Shown here: positions 46,635-58,487 of the stretch, piece by piece
How the letters are laid out: each line of letters begins with the position of its first letter
How positions within the stretch are numbered: the stretch's first letter is position 1
Source of the DNA: Chromera velia
Lineage: Eukaryota > Sar > Chromeraceae
Direction of reading: 5' to 3'
NCBI GenBank assembly: GCA_018398765.1
Contig: JAHBMJ010002432.1
Span: forward strand, 3,846-67,845
Length of the DNA: 64,000 nt
Translations under genes and position numbers: made by a program
Notes under the pieces: model-generated
Databases searched by the model: none
What the model saw: the letters and a program-made list of their open reading frames with translations, nothing else
Told to the model about the DNA's origin: nothing

Positions 46635-49375
46635 TCAATGCCCAGGGGGGAAGGGATTCGGGTCATCTTGGCGCATCGCCGCGAAGGTGTGGTTGACGTC
46701 GCGGTGGTGGGACTGCAACACCATGCAGCCATTCATGAATGAATGAATGAATGAATGAGTGAATGGATGGATGGATGGATGGATGGAATGAATGAATGAA
46801 TGAATGGATGGAATGAATGAATGAATGAATGAATGAATGAGTGAATGAATAGAGGTCGGCCTTCATTCGTGACTGCGTTGTTCGGTGAAGTTTCGACGTT
46901 TGCAAGTCAGAAAATTGATTCATTTCTTCTTCTTCTTCTTTCTCTGGTGTTGCAAATGAAACCTGGAAGAAGGAAGATATTTGGCAGAACCAACCCAGAG
47001 GCCAAGACGGAAGGAAGGGCGGGAACCAATGTGGCCATTTGGCTGCCTGCCTGCCTGCCTCTCTATCTGTCTTTCTGTATGCCTTCGTGTCTGCCTGCGT
47101 CTGGTGGCTTGTCCGTCTCTTCGGTGCTTTCTCTCGCTGCAGAAACGGGGGGGAAAGAAAAGAGGAAGAAAATGGGAGCCAGATAAGACCTTACCCTCAC
47201 CCACACACCCACCTACTGACCTCATCTGCTCTGATGGCCAGCCAGACGTCCCGAAGCTTTGCAGTCTCAGGCAGCTGCCAATAGTCCACAGCAACAGGGG
47301 GTGCGGGCATGTGGGAGAACAGGGGAAGGTGGCCCTCGTCCATCTCCTTCAGGAGACGGCTGTAAGTCTTCACAGCCTCCTCCTCGAGGTACCCCACGAA
47401 TCTGCACAAACTCACACAGAAGGACAGACAGACACACACACGTAGGCATACAGACGGACAGACACACGTAGGCATACACACACACAGAGACACACACAGA
47501 CACACACGGACACAAACACACACAAACACACACACACACACACACACAAACACACGTGGGCATACACACACACACACACACACAAACACCCGTAGGCATA
47601 CATACCACACACACACACACACATACACAAACACACACAGTAGGCATATAGACAAACAAGACAGACGGACTTTGTGATTTTCCCCTTCCGTTTAATGTCG
47701 AACATATAGAAGCACAGGTTTTTTCTTCGCCCTGTTCTCCACCCCTTTCTCTCTTCCCTTCCTCCTTTGCGAGTCACCCTCAGCCTGCCTGCTTCTGTCC
47801 CTCTTTCGGTCCGTGCAGGCCGACCGACCTACCTGTGGCAGAACCGGGGAGAGATGAGATAAGAGAGGGAGTACATTGTAAGGAAGATGCCCTGAGTCAT
47901 CAATACTCCAAAGCGGAAAACGGGGCCGGGTTTCTTAAGAATGAGAGCTGTCATGAGGTGCATACGTTCGTTCTCCGCCTCCTCCAACAATGTGTGCTGC
48001 ATGCAGTCAGGAGACGTTCCGTGCATGCACAGACAGGAGCAATGCTGAAGGGACCTGTGGATAGATGAAGCTGCAAGGGGGGACCAGTTGAAAACTGAAA
48101 GCAAACTTCTTCACGCCCCCAAAACAGAAATGCGTTGAGACAGAAATCTACTCCTTTCTTGCCGAACAACAAAAACAATCCACTGCGAAGCGAAACAAAG
48201 AAACCACTCTGCTGAACATGGGCACGACAAAAACAGGAAAGAATCGATTTTGCTTTGTTAAGGCTGAGCTGATTCCACTTCCTGTGGTCACAGAGTCGAC
48301 TGACGATCCATCCGTAGTCTCTCTGCATCTTTCTGAGGGAGTTCAAGTGTCGTACCATCGCCCCGACCATGCCTGGCACTCCTGCAACGGTTTCAAGGAA
48401 GACGATGCGGTTCAACCAGCCCCTCTCGTCCAACTTCCCGAATTTATATCCGGACAAAACGTCAAAGCCAAGGCGCATCATAGTCACAGACGCATACGCA
48501 AGATGCTCTGTGACGTCCTTGGGTTTGTGGTGGGTGACCTCCACCTCGCTGGCCGCTTTCTCATCCCACACAGGGTGGGGGAGTGCGTAGGAAGTGAACT
48601 CTTCGTTGTCACGTTTGATCTCCCACGCGCTCATCTTCCCCGCCTCCACAAGCGGATGCCTGCAGGCACCAAAGGAGACGGATGGAGGGTTTTAGAGGCG
48701 AGAGTGGAAGAAGAGAGGGGTGAAGGAGGCCATTTGGCGTGGATAATTTTGATGCGGAGGCGAGGTGACGAGCTGGAGAGGAATTGAGAATTCGGGGGAG
48801 CATGATCAAAATCAAAATCAAAAGAGAGAGCAACAGCGTCAAGAAGAAAGGAGACGGCGCTAGATGTTGAAGCTCACATTGAAAGATCTGGACAGGGATG
48901 AAGAGGGAGAAAATGATAAGGAAATGCCCTGGCTTAGATTTTGCGTTTCACCTCTGCAGAGTTGACTCAGCGGGTGACAATCCTTCTTCCCTTTGTTGCG
49001 GCCTCGATCGTTTCAACAGACGGGGGTCGATTGAATGACTCACACGTGTGCAGCGTCTCTTTTGAAGTGGGGAGTGTCTGCATGTGAAGCGACGGCAAGC
49101 TGATCTGCCTTTGTTTCCGCCGCTGCGTTCTTCGTTGGAAAGAATTCGTGCGAGGCCTCCTCAAAGGACTTGCATCCCTCTGGGTTATTCACAGAGCACG
49201 CAGCACCGTCCTTCTCCCTTGAGCCGGCAGAACTCCCGACAGTGGTAGTGCTCAAGGGCCGAAGACGGTAAAAGGTTCCGGGGGTGGCTACCACCGCCCT
49301 CACACAGTTCCCCCTCAGCCCGGCAGCCACCAGGCGTGAGTGGGTGACAGCGTAACGCGAAACACGGGAGAGCAT
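46635..49375 (-). CDS. AOX: Mitochondrial alternative oxidase
   Basis: Exons: 49375-49044, 48659-48305, 47996-47833, 47401-47221, 46712-46635, with donors GTGAGT, GTCAGT, GTAGGT, GTCAGT and consistent phases; 369 residues. AOX takes electrons from ubiquinol and reduces oxygen to water, bypassing complexes III and IV, as an interfacial protein of the inner mitochondrial membrane. Diagnostic motifs are [11 protein letters not shown] (Glu200), [12 protein letters not shown] (Glu239, His242), YLEEEAV (290-292) and [12 protein letters not shown] (Glu344, His347), so all six di-iron ligands are present. The C-terminus VNHTFAAM...DDPNPF is typical of algal and protist AOX. The N-terminus [20 protein letters not shown] is basic, hydroxylated and without acidic residues, a clear mitochondrial presequence. 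It is divergent from the deaminase gene to its right. Identification is secure; the plastid terminal oxidase PTOX is less likely because of the leader and the motif details. Confidence 0.95.
46733..46855. repeat. GAAT/GGAT microsatellite in AOX intron
   Basis: Tandem GAAT and GGAT units fill about 120 bases of the AOX intron upstream (minus strand) of the final exon 46712-46635. On the minus strand they read ATTC and ATCC. Confidence 0.92.
47402..47655. repeat. CA-rich microsatellite in AOX intron
   Basis: The intron between AOX exons 3 and 4 is largely CACACA with interspersed GTAGGCATA units recurring at about 47442, 47471, 47593 and 47641. Open frames of Val/Cys repeats on the minus strand come from this repeat and are not genes. 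Confidence 0.9.
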
Positions 49376-50029
49376 CGCGTCCAGCTCTCCAGTCGAGTTC
49401 AGAAACCTGAAAAAGGTCAGTTGCTATTCGGCTGACCAACTTGGGTTTTCGCACAACAGAATTTCGGCTGATTCTCAGCAAAGGCGGTGTGCGAAGAAAG
49501 AACGACCTCACCAAGAACAACTTGTCGTGTTCAATGGTCAATTTAACAACGTCAGCAGCTGGCCGGCGCTCTTCAACGTTGATTGTTGACTTTCTGGCAT
49601 GCAGTCAGTCTGCACACAGCCGATCATGCACCGTCGTGAAATCGAGACAGAACAGAAGAAAAATCGGCTCTTGACCAACGCGCGCGCGCGTCCAACTCCG
49701 TGCGACCGAAAGAAAAAGAACTGCATTCAATGTGCATATGGGCCGCATGGAACTTAATTACGGAATTCCCGCGGCCCGCAGCGCATGTGAATTCGCCGGT
49801 GGCCCGCGGCACGCCGGGTCCGGCGCCCGGGACGCCGTCCAACTTTGGATCTGACATGCATGATCTCTCTGCAGCACAATTAATGGGGTGGCTCGAGCCC
49901 AGAAATGCCCATGCAGTCCGTAGATGTCCGTAGACTTCGATCATGCAATTTTGTGGACAAGATGCAGCATGCCATTGATCTGGTCATTTCACGGGGAAGC
50001 CAAAGAGAAACCGTGAAATTGGTGCGTTC
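49376..50029. promoter_or_regulatory. Divergent intergenic region AOX / ADAT1-like
   Basis: The 654 bases between the AOX start (minus) and the deaminase start (plus) contain no gene. A CG run lies near 49680 and the stretch 49760-49840 is very GC-rich. Both promoters should lie here. No known factor site is recognisable. Confidence 0.4.
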
Positions 50030-52513
50030 ATGGAGACGGCAGACGCTCCCCAAAGCTCTGCAAAATCCCAGCAGATGCATGCTGCCCCGGCAGACACTCA
50101 GGGGGAACCGACAGGGAGTGTGGACCAGCAAGACTTATGTTTGCAACCAGGTCAATCTCATGGGAACAAGAGAGAGACCAAAAAGGCGAGGGTTGGAGAC
50201 GGTCACGGCCAGGATGTGCAACCTCAGCCCGCACTCCCCCCGCCCACACATATTCGCCACGCAGAGAAAGACCGCAAATCGACGTGTCTGTTTGCCGATA
50301 TGATCGCCAGAGAATCAGTTGCAATGTACAGGAAGTGCCTGAACAGCACGAACACCTACCGTCCTGCACTGCAGCTTTCCTATTCACAAACTGTCGTCGC
50401 AACTGTGGTGGTGTGCGTGCGTAGACGGGAGACTGATTTGTTGTATGGTGCGGGTGGGGTCGGCGATAGAAAGGGGGATTTGATCGTTGTCGCCCTCGGT
50501 GTTGGCACGAAGGTCTTGAGACGGGCACGAATCGAGAAAGACCAGCGGGGGGTGTGCATCCGGGATTGCCATGCCGAAGTTTTGTGTCGTCGGGGTTTCA
50601 GGCTGTGGCTTTGCGGGGAGATTTTGAAAGCCGTGGGGAGGCACGGCTCGGAATTTCTTTGTTTGTCTTCACAGCATCCGCCGAAGAATACATGTGTGCC
50701 TGAAGGCAGCGGAAGGGAAAGGGGCAATAAAGGCATTTCGGGAGAGTCGTTTGCGTCTCCAGATCTTGAAAATCTAGAGTCGTCTCCCTCCGCTTTTCCC
50801 CCTTGGTCTTCCCCTTTGTTGTCTGTCAGAGAAGGCGTAAGTTTCCACTTCTACACAAGCAGTTCCCCCTGCGGTAACTCTTCGTGGAAGAGATGGGCCA
50901 AGGGCGGCGCGGGGCCGGTTTACCCAGAAGGCTCTCGGGGACCCCCGGGCTTTCCTCCCCCCGACCACGGTCCCCCCCATCCCCCCATGACATTCTCGGA
51001 TGTGAAGGGGGGGCAGGTGGCGGCCTTGTTGAAAAGAAACTGGGGGGGTGCGGGAGGAGACGGAGGGGGGGAGATGGTCAGTGAGCCATCAGAAAAACAG
51101 AAGGAAGGGGGCGCTCAGGAAGAAGAGCAGAGACCAGAAGCCAAGCCCGACCTAGACTTTTCATATCTGCCAGATCTCCCCTCAGGCTGTGTGCCATTGC
51201 GCGAAGCCCTCCCACAGCGTGTCTCTTTATGTGGAATTCGTTCTGAGAGGTCCGGTCTTGTCCTTTCGTGCAGTGACAAATTGCTGCAGTGGTCCGTTTT
51301 GGGGCTACAGGGCGGACTTTTGAGTTCTCTTTTTGCAGAGTGTGTGAAAGCTTCGACGCTTGTGGTGGGCAGAAAGTTTTCGAAGAAACACACCGAGCGT
51401 GCTGTGTGCTGCCGTCTGCAGACACCGGCAGTTGCGGCTGCGTTAGCAAGGGTGGGTGGGGGGTTCAGAATTTCACATCCGAGTGCAATGACATCGGGGG
51501 TGAAGCTGGACGAGTCCGTTTACACCAGCAGCAACACACAGGGTGGGAGGGATAAAGGAGATCCCCCACTTTCTGATGCAAATTTTTCCGAGACTCGGTG
51601 CCTGCTCTGGTGGCTGCGTGAGAGCCGACAGTCTTTAGGTTGCTCCTCTGGCGCAAAGGGAGGGGAGAGGGGAGTTGGGGGGCATCGTTGGAGTGGGTCT
51701 GACAGTGACAGGGGGTCCGAGAATCTGTTTCAAAAGGGGGAACGTTTACAATCCTCCTCTCGTCCTTCTTCTGTGTGTGACCACGATTGGATGCTTTCAT
51801 TGTGTGAAGTCATTGACGGTGAGAGCGGCCTTCTTTGCCCTCTTTCCCCTTCCTTCTCCTGGTCTCTGTGTCCCCTCGAAAAAGGTTCAGAGAAGGGAGA
51901 CTCCCCCTTCAAGACAGCCAGTACTGCTTCTGCGTTTCAACCTTCTCTTCCTCTTTCGGGGAAAGGAGGCGGAGGGGGTTTCAGGGACCTTCCCGGGTCT
52001 CTGTGTACCTCTGAGGAAGAGGCAGTCTCAAAAGAGCGTCCAGATTTTCTTCTGGGGAAAGAACCTTCGTGCTCTGCCGCTAGCTCCCTACACTTTGGGG
52101 TTCTGGCCTCGTCTGTGTGTGTGGCTGCACGGGCAGTCGGGGAGGCAGGCGGGGAGTCTACCTGTGAGGTTGAGGAGGTAGATGGTCTGGGAGAAAAAGA
52201 GAGAATGTCCGGACACAAGGATAAAGGAGGGGGTGAATCAGAGAGGAGAGAAACAAAGACCCGGGGGAGTCATGTTGCGTTGTGCTGGCAGCTTCAGTCC
52301 GATGTAGGGCTGAGCTATCATTTGCAAGTGGGCAAAGAAAAGCAGCGGCAAAGGCAGCAGCACAATGAGAAGGAAGCTGAGGATCTTGGATGTGAAAAAG
52401 AGCACCAGAGCGATCCCTTGTGTGAGCAGCGTGTCCCCCAAAAGCATGACAAATACATAGAGGTGAAGAACGCTCTTCGTCGAGTTTCTGATGTTTTTTG
52501 CCCTTTTGTTTAG
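50030..52513 (+). CDS. tRNA-specific adenosine deaminase, ADAT1/Tad1 type
   Basis: A single open exon of 827 residues. ADAT1 enzymes convert adenosine to inosine at position 37 of tRNA-Ala, and the same A_deamin fold occurs in ADARs. Zinc and catalytic motifs are all present: CHAE (His181, Glu183) in VCIRDCHAEVLCRRGFRLW, SSPCGNS (Cys281) and SCSDKLLQWSVLGLQGGLLS (Cys414). Motif spacings of about 100 and 133 residues are longer than usual because of Gly/Pro/Ser-rich inserts. No double-stranded RNA binding domain is seen in the first 170 residues, which favours ADAT1 over ADAR. After residue 520 the sequence is mostly low complexity until a short C-terminal core (VALCWQLQSDVGLSYHLQVG). The ATG at 50030 lies well before the conserved start LSYSQTVVATVVVC. 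Intronless, unlike its neighbours. Confidence 0.9.
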   Translation: METADAPQSSAKSQQMHAAPADTQGEPTGSVDQQDLCLQPGQSHGNKRETKKARVGDGHGQDVQPQPALPPPTHIRHAEKDRKSTCLFADMIARESVAMYRKCLNSTNTYRPALQLSYSQTVVATVVVCVRRRETDLLYGAGGVGDRKGDLIVVALGVGTKVLRRARIEKDQRGVCIRDCHAEVLCRRGFRLWLCGEILKAVGRHGSEFLCLSSQHPPKNTCVPEGSGRERGNKGISGESFASPDLENLESSPSAFPPWSSPLLSVREGVSFHFYTSSSPCGNSSWKRWAKGGAGPVYPEGSRGPPGFPPPDHGPPHPPMTFSDVKGGQVAALLKRNWGGAGGDGGGEMVSEPSEKQKEGGAQEEEQRPEAKPDLDFSYLPDLPSGCVPLREALPQRVSLCGIRSERSGLVLSCSDKLLQWSVLGLQGGLLSSLFAECVKASTLVVGRKFSKKHTERAVCCRLQTPAVAAALARVGGGFRISHPSAMTSGVKLDESVYTSSNTQGGRDKGDPPLSDANFSETRCLLWWLRESRQSLGCSSGAKGGERGVGGHRWSGSDSDRGSENLFQKGERLQSSSRPSSVCDHDWMLSLCEVIDGESGLLCPLSPSFSWSLCPLEKGSEKGDSPFKTASTASAFQPSLPLSGKGGGGGFRDLPGSLCTSEEEAVSKERPDFLLGKEPSCSAASSLHFGVLASSVCVAARAVGEAGGESTCEVEEVDGLGEKERMSGHKDKGGGESERRETKTRGSHVALCWQLQSDVGLSYHLQVGKEKQRQRQQHNEKEAEDLGCEKEHQSDPLCEQRVPQKHDKYIEVKNALRRVSDVFCPFV

Positions 52514-53581
52514 GCCTTTTCTTTGCCTATCGCGACGTCTGGGTCAGACATGGCTTTCAGATCATGCTAGGGCGTTGCACTCGTCATCATCGCCCTAGTC
52601 ACCGGTCTTAGCCCGGCTGGCTGAGTCGAACAGTGAACATACGCACTCATGTGGTGTGACAGTGTTCTATAAAAAATGAATCTTTAAAAATCAAATAAAA
52701 AAAATATTTTTCTTTGGATTCAATACTAATGAATGATTCCGAATCATTTTTTTAAAAAATATATATGATTTATCATGATAGGGCTAGCTTGTGCATTTGT
52801 TTTTAATACTACAGTTTTACTGTAGTTTTTTGAAGTAAAAGAAATGCAAAATCATTATTTTTGCATGTACTGATCATCTAGAGAGCTGGTGGAAGATCAT
52901 GCATCAGTGGGTTAACTCGTTAATCATTATGGGCACGGGGATTTATGGCTTCATTATACTGACTATAAAATCTTCATAATCATTATGGGTGATCTTATGA
53001 AAAAAATAAGAATTTGAAGGAGTTTTACAGCCAAAAAGATTCATCGTTATGAGACAAATCAACTGGTTTGAACCGTTTTTTGAGAAAGTGATTCTTGAGT
53101 GGGAAATCGGCTTCCAAAGTTAGGTGACTCCCCATAATCATTATAAAATTCAGAGTCACTATAAAAATTCATAATTATTATAAAAGTACCCCTTTGAGTT
53201 AACCCACTGAAGGTGAGTATATACTCATCACTGCTACTCTGTTCTTTCAGCATTTGCAGGTCTGAATGTCACTTCACAATGTCTCTGGCTAGGTCTCTAG
53301 CTTTTAGAAATAACCAGCACTAGAACCAACAATACTTGTGAAAATGATTGTGAAAATGTATGTAGAACAATTAATTATTACATTAATTTATTTGACCCAC
53401 GTAGCCTGAGAATCAACAAGAAAAGACAGTGAATAAGAAGGAGGGGAGCTGGTTAGAAGATTGCCAGGTGAAAGAAATTGTCAGAACATATAAATCTAGA
53501 AGGGGATTTTAGTATAAAGTTGCATAATCGACATGGGTGGCAAAGCACATCCCATAAGCCAGCATCACTCATGAACACACC
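52514..53581. other. AT-rich gene-free spacer
   Basis: Nothing coding is visible between the deaminase gene and the retroelement. From 52660 the base composition becomes strongly AT-rich, with several copies of ATAATCATTATGGG-like and CATAATTATTATAAA-like words around 52925-53180. These may be diffuse short repeats or an old insertion. Confidence 0.5.
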
Positions 53582-54044
53582 TGATGAATCCCTAGCTCAC
53601 CTAAGCTTAGAGATCCACGCTTGTACATATACTCATAAGTCTGGTCTTCCGGAAATGGTCTCGAGTTCACAGATCTCTCTAGTCCGGACCTCGATACACT
53701 CTCTCTATCTGTATTTCTAATTCTCGGTCGATCGGTCGATCGATCGCTCACGTGCATGTCTGCTGTGTCTGTATGTATCATATTTCATGTAATATATTTG
53801 TCTGTATGTCCCATACATGACATGCTCTTTGCTTTTCTGTCCACTCCTAAGTCCACTCGCACTCAGTCTCTTTCAGTACTGCATTCTCTGTATGCATGTT
53901 CACGTGTATGTTGCAATTTCCTATATGTAACGCTTCAGGCATGTGTTGCTGATATGTACAATTCGCTCGACGGCGTGCGCGGATCGATTTAGACTGGTAT
54001 GATGCTGCGCGCGCCTCTTCTCTCTGACCCTTGATACCTCATCA
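53582..54044 (-). repeat. 3' LTR of the Ty1/copia element
   Basis: The 463-base repeat starts TGATGAATCCC and ends ACCTCATCA on the plus strand. It matches the right-hand copy closely along its length. Confidence 0.93.
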
Positions 54045-54384
54045 ATCGCATCCTTTTTCTTTTTTCGTGGAGCGAACCCACTCTTACACATTCATTCATC
54101 ATTCCTATTCACGATCATTCACGTACATGTACCCTCTTGTCTCTTCCGTTGTCTTTTGCCATCTTACTTTCATTTGAGGTGCTTTCCTGACTATATTTGA
54201 TCTCTGTTTGAGTTGCTTCCTTCGAACGTCTGGAGCGTTAACACAGGTGAACACATGGACGTGGAATGATCTGCCCCCCAACAGACCAAACATGTTGCCT
54301 TTGCTCCGTTCTTAGGTAGCTTCTCTCCCTTTGATCTCCTGTTATCAGTTCTGCTTCTCTCATCTCTGTAAAATGCTTTCTCCT

Positions 54385-54975
54385 TTACCTTCCCTTTTTC
54401 ACCCACACCCCTTTTCTCCATACATTCCTTCCCTTTTCACCAAATCGATCAGTCATTAAGCTTTCTCCCTCTTCTTTAACTTTGATCCCTTTTGCAATCG
54501 CTTTGTAGTCAACCCGTTGTCTGTCCCTCAGTCCTTTTCTCCTCGCGCTCCTGCCTTGAATCTCAGGCATCTTCAAATCCACCTGCACACATGGCCATTC
54601 ATCATCATCTTCTTCTTCCTTTTCTTTTTCTTCTCTTGACAGACCTGTAGGTGTGTAGACTATCTGTGCCTGTCTGTCTTTCTCAAGAAGTGATGCAATC
54701 AGATCCATATCCATTGGCTTTGTGAAACTGTCTGCGTAGTTCTGATAGCCGTACACATGTTGTACTCTGATCTTCCCTTCTTCTATTCCGTCCATTGCAG
54801 CTATTGCTGGAACTACACACACTTTCCCCCCCATCTCTCTTATTTGTTCAATCAAGTCCTTTTCCTGAGGCTTCGGGTTTCTGGAGTTAAGCATCTTGCA
54901 TACCTCATTTGAATCCGTTCGAATTGTGCAATGCGAACCCTTCCAGATCTTCCGAATAAATCTTATTGTCACCAA
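54385..54975 (-). pseudogene. RNase H region of the Ty1/copia element
   Basis: The stretch holds TIRTDSNEVCKMLNSRNP and YADSFTKPMD, which match the RNase H core and its ADxFTKP end in copia elements. It continues into an element-specific C-terminal tail near the 3' LTR. Fossil. Confidence 0.8.
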
Positions 54976-55281
54976 TGCATAGTCAAGCGCATCCTCCAGT
55001 GCACAGAGTTCTGCCCAATTAATGCTCCTCGCACATCTCTTCTGTTTTCAACTCTTCCAAGCGATCGGTCTTCCATTCATGGTAAGTACCCAGCCTGTCT
55101 GTAGGTATGGATTCAATTCGCTTCCCCTTGCTGCATCGTAATACAGAACCACTTCCATTCTCTCATGCAATTTGGGACGGTCCAGCATGATCCCTCAATC
55201 CGAAGTCGCCTGTCTGTATTTGATGGCTCTATTCAGAAGTCTCCATGCTTTGACGATTGGCTTTTGGTTAAATTGACTTAG

Positions 55282-56231
55282 CTATGTGGATGCAAACTCG
55301 AGATCCGGTCTGGTGCTGTGCGCTGCATAGGACAACTCCCCCAACAACTGTCTGTACCGTCTGTGTCCCTCTGCATCTAGCACCTCCGATCTATCATCTT
55401 CTCTCGTCACCCCTGTTGGAAGAGGCTGAGATCCCTGCTTACTCTGTTCTCCTTGAATACTCTCAACGTCTAGCTCAACGTACGCTTTCTGAGAGCACCA
55501 GATTCTTCCATCTGAAAGGACCTCATAATCACTTCCAACATACCGACCCAACACCTCCGGCTCCTTGCAATGGACCTCTTCTGCAATCTCTTTCACCATC
55601 TCCTGTGTGTCCCCTTCCAACGAAACGACAATCAAATCATTAACAACCTAACAACCTTTCCTCCCTTCTTTTTCTAAAACACGCTGCTCAATGAACTGAG
55701 CTTCCAACCTAGTTTCCTCAAAACCTCCCACAAATGGTCTTCAAATGCTCTCCCTGCATCCTTCAAACCATACAGGGCCTTCTTCAATCTCCAGAGCAAA
55801 CCTGCTTTTCTGTTGGAATGACTGGGAGGCGGTCTGACATAGACTGGGATTCGGGACTTCAGCTTCGCCTGGAGATAGGCGTTCTGACAGTCTACGGAGG
55901 CGATTGAGTTCTTTCCGTAGTTTGGGGACGCTAATGCTGCAAGCAAAACGGAACGAACAAAATCAGGTGGGCAACCACACGTGGCGGTCTCCACACCCTG
56001 TCTCGGATCCTGGTCTCCTCTTGCTACTGCTCTTGCCTTAAACTCTCTCTCTCCTCCTGCTTTCATCTTCAAAGTATCCACCACCAGCATGTCTAAGACG
56101 GTTACTCCTGCGGGGACGTTCTCTTTCGTAACCGTGTTGTAGGTGTCGTACTTCATCAGCTTGGCTAGTTCTACTCTCCTCGCTTCGTCACACTTCTTTC
56201 TCATCTCTGGTGTCAAGCTCCCATACTTCAT
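55282..56231 (-). pseudogene. Reverse transcriptase region of the Ty1/copia element
   Basis: Copia reverse-transcriptase landmarks include FKARAVARGDQD, SVDCQNAYLQAKL, LWRLKKALYGLKDAGRAF and, further on, ELSYAAHSTRPDLEF. The order and spacing fit the family. Fossil. Confidence 0.9.
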
Positions 56232-56972
56232 TTTCTAATGTATAGTCTCTGTCAGTAGGACTCTTCCCACCTCTTGGTCTGAACAGAAGAAGGAAGACGT
56301 ACTGATAAGGGAATCAAGAAACGAAATGATGCCAGAACCTGACATTCTGTCTTCAGGCTCTGTAGACAAAGCAAACTCCTTCTCTTTGATGTACTCTCTG
56401 AGAAGAGTACTGATCGTACTCTCACCTAGCTTCCCATTCTTGTTAACCTCCATGTCTTCAATTACGATGTCTTCTCTCTCCATCTCAAACAGATCTGGCT
56501 CCATTGCCCCGTACTTCTTCGTATTATTTATAAACATTACCACTCTCTCTCCTTTTCTCCTTACTGCAGGACGATGAAGCCGATCTTTCAACGCTCCTTT
56601 CCTATATGACCTGTAATGCTGCACAGTCACTCGCTCTCTCTTCTCTTCCTTCACTTCCCCCAAGAACAACTGCTTCGTCTTTTCATCCTTCCATATGATA
56701 AATTTCTTTCCATCTGATCTCTTTCTTTTCTTTTTTTCTTTCTCTGCTGCCGAAGGTTCATTCTCCAACACCCCTCCAGGTTTTCTTAGCTCCTGCTGTA
56801 ATTCTTTAGGCATTGGTTGAATGGCCATCACAAAAAGATCCACCTCATAGGACTTATACCCCCTGTCTCTCTCTTTGATGGGTCTGGTTCAAAACAGAGT
56901 CGGGGAAATGACCTTCACAAACTCATCTGGCTTCCATTCTTCCTCCAACTTCCCGTAGTGACAGAGAGGGTG

Positions 56973-58009
56973 TCAGAAAAGAACTATCTCTGACTCCTCA
57001 AACCTCCTTCCCTTGAACTCCTCATGGTTCCTTCTCTTCTCTTCAACGCTAGCTAGGACTGGACAAACCCCCATCATCCTTTCATACGCAGACAAATACG
57101 GTTCTCTGGCTGCTGGCATGCGGTTGATAAGAGCCACTGCCATGGGAAGTACATCTTGCCAATTTTCTTCTGGGATGTCTCTCTCAAAACGGAGAAGTGT
57201 GATCCGTATGTCCAGAATGTAATGGCGGTTCTCGAGGATCCCCATCGACTGCAGGTGATCCACCGGTGTCCACTCATAACTGATGCCCCTTATTCTGCAC
57301 TGTAGATCAAACACCCCCTTGAAGTGACTTCCGTTATCTGTCCTAAAGCACGACCTTAGACTAACTGGATAGCCAAAAGGCATAATCCAGTGATCCCGCA
57401 CTGCCTTCCATACCGTTGCTACGTCTTCTCCCTCTACTGGTACCACCACGAACCACCGAGTGCATTCATCGATGATGGTAACTATCAGGGTCCCTTCAAT
57501 GAAGTAAGGTCAACTGCAATCCTTTTGAGTGGTCTCCCTCTCTTCAATCTTGCTGTCAATCCTCTCCACCTGTGTGGAGCTCCTTTTACCTGAGCACATT
57601 CCTTGCAACCCTCTATCGTCTTTTTATATACCTCCCTCAACCGACTTCCCTTGATGTACTTTGAAAGCGATCGACTGAGAGCTGTGTTTCCTAGATGCCC
57701 CATCTCTCTGTGTGCTCTCTGGACAAGCTCCTCCAACTCCTTTCCTTCTACCCACATCCTTTCTCTTTTACGTGAGCACCCGGGCCCTCCTATCTCAGAT
57801 ACAGGTGCGTCGTCCCTGCTGTCTGTCCCGGATCTCGTTCCTCCTCCCTCTCCTGGATTTAAAAAATTTACATCCATGGTCCCTGCAGACCCTGCCGTTC
57901 TCCACCCTGGACCTAGCAGCCAAAGCCTTCGCTTTCTTTTCCTTCTTTTTCCTCCTTTTTTCTTCTTTTTCTTTCCATCTTTCTCGTTTCTTTCCTTCCG
58001 TTTGTTCAT
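56973..58009 (-). pseudogene. Integrase region of the Ty1/copia element
   Basis: A His/Cys zinc-binding segment (AHREMGHLGNTALSRSL, then GCKECAQVKG) is followed by the catalytic core (FRTDNGSHFKGVF and ENRHYILDIRITLLRF). The position before reverse transcriptase marks Ty1/copia rather than Ty3/gypsy. Fossil. Confidence 0.85.
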
Positions 58010-58487
58010 TCTCTGACTGCTTTTCTGCCTTTTCTATCTCATTTGAATCTGACTGAAGGCTGTCTTTCTGAACTTGCTGAAGCGATTTCCTAGGCTCCGT
58101 TAAACTCTCTCCTCCTCTTTCGTCCTCAATCCTGTCTGCAGGTGTCAAAGAGGGATCATCGGCAAAAGAAGGGTCACAATGGTCGACCTGGCGGCTACTG
58201 CTGCTGCTACTGTGACTACAGGGCCTAGATGGAGGCTCCTGCGACGCTCGTTCCTTCTCTGCTAGATGCGGCGATCTCCTAACACCCCCTTCATCTAGAC
58301 TGTAGCCACTCATCGAGATGTCAAGAGCGGAAGGATGTTTTACGCGCCCCCTTTTCCATTCCTTTGTCCTGGTAGCATGCTCCTTCAACTCTATTTCGAA
58401 GGGCCACCCTTTCAGCCTCCCGGTCTCTTTATCTAGAAACCGACCAGAGACTGTCTCCCGAAAAGTCACTCTCTTAGTCCTCCTTCT

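Noticed and set aside
47197-47777. Val/Cys-repeat frames on the minus strand
   Set aside because: Translation of the CA microsatellite in an AOX intron; the true AOX exon 47401-47221 lies at their end.
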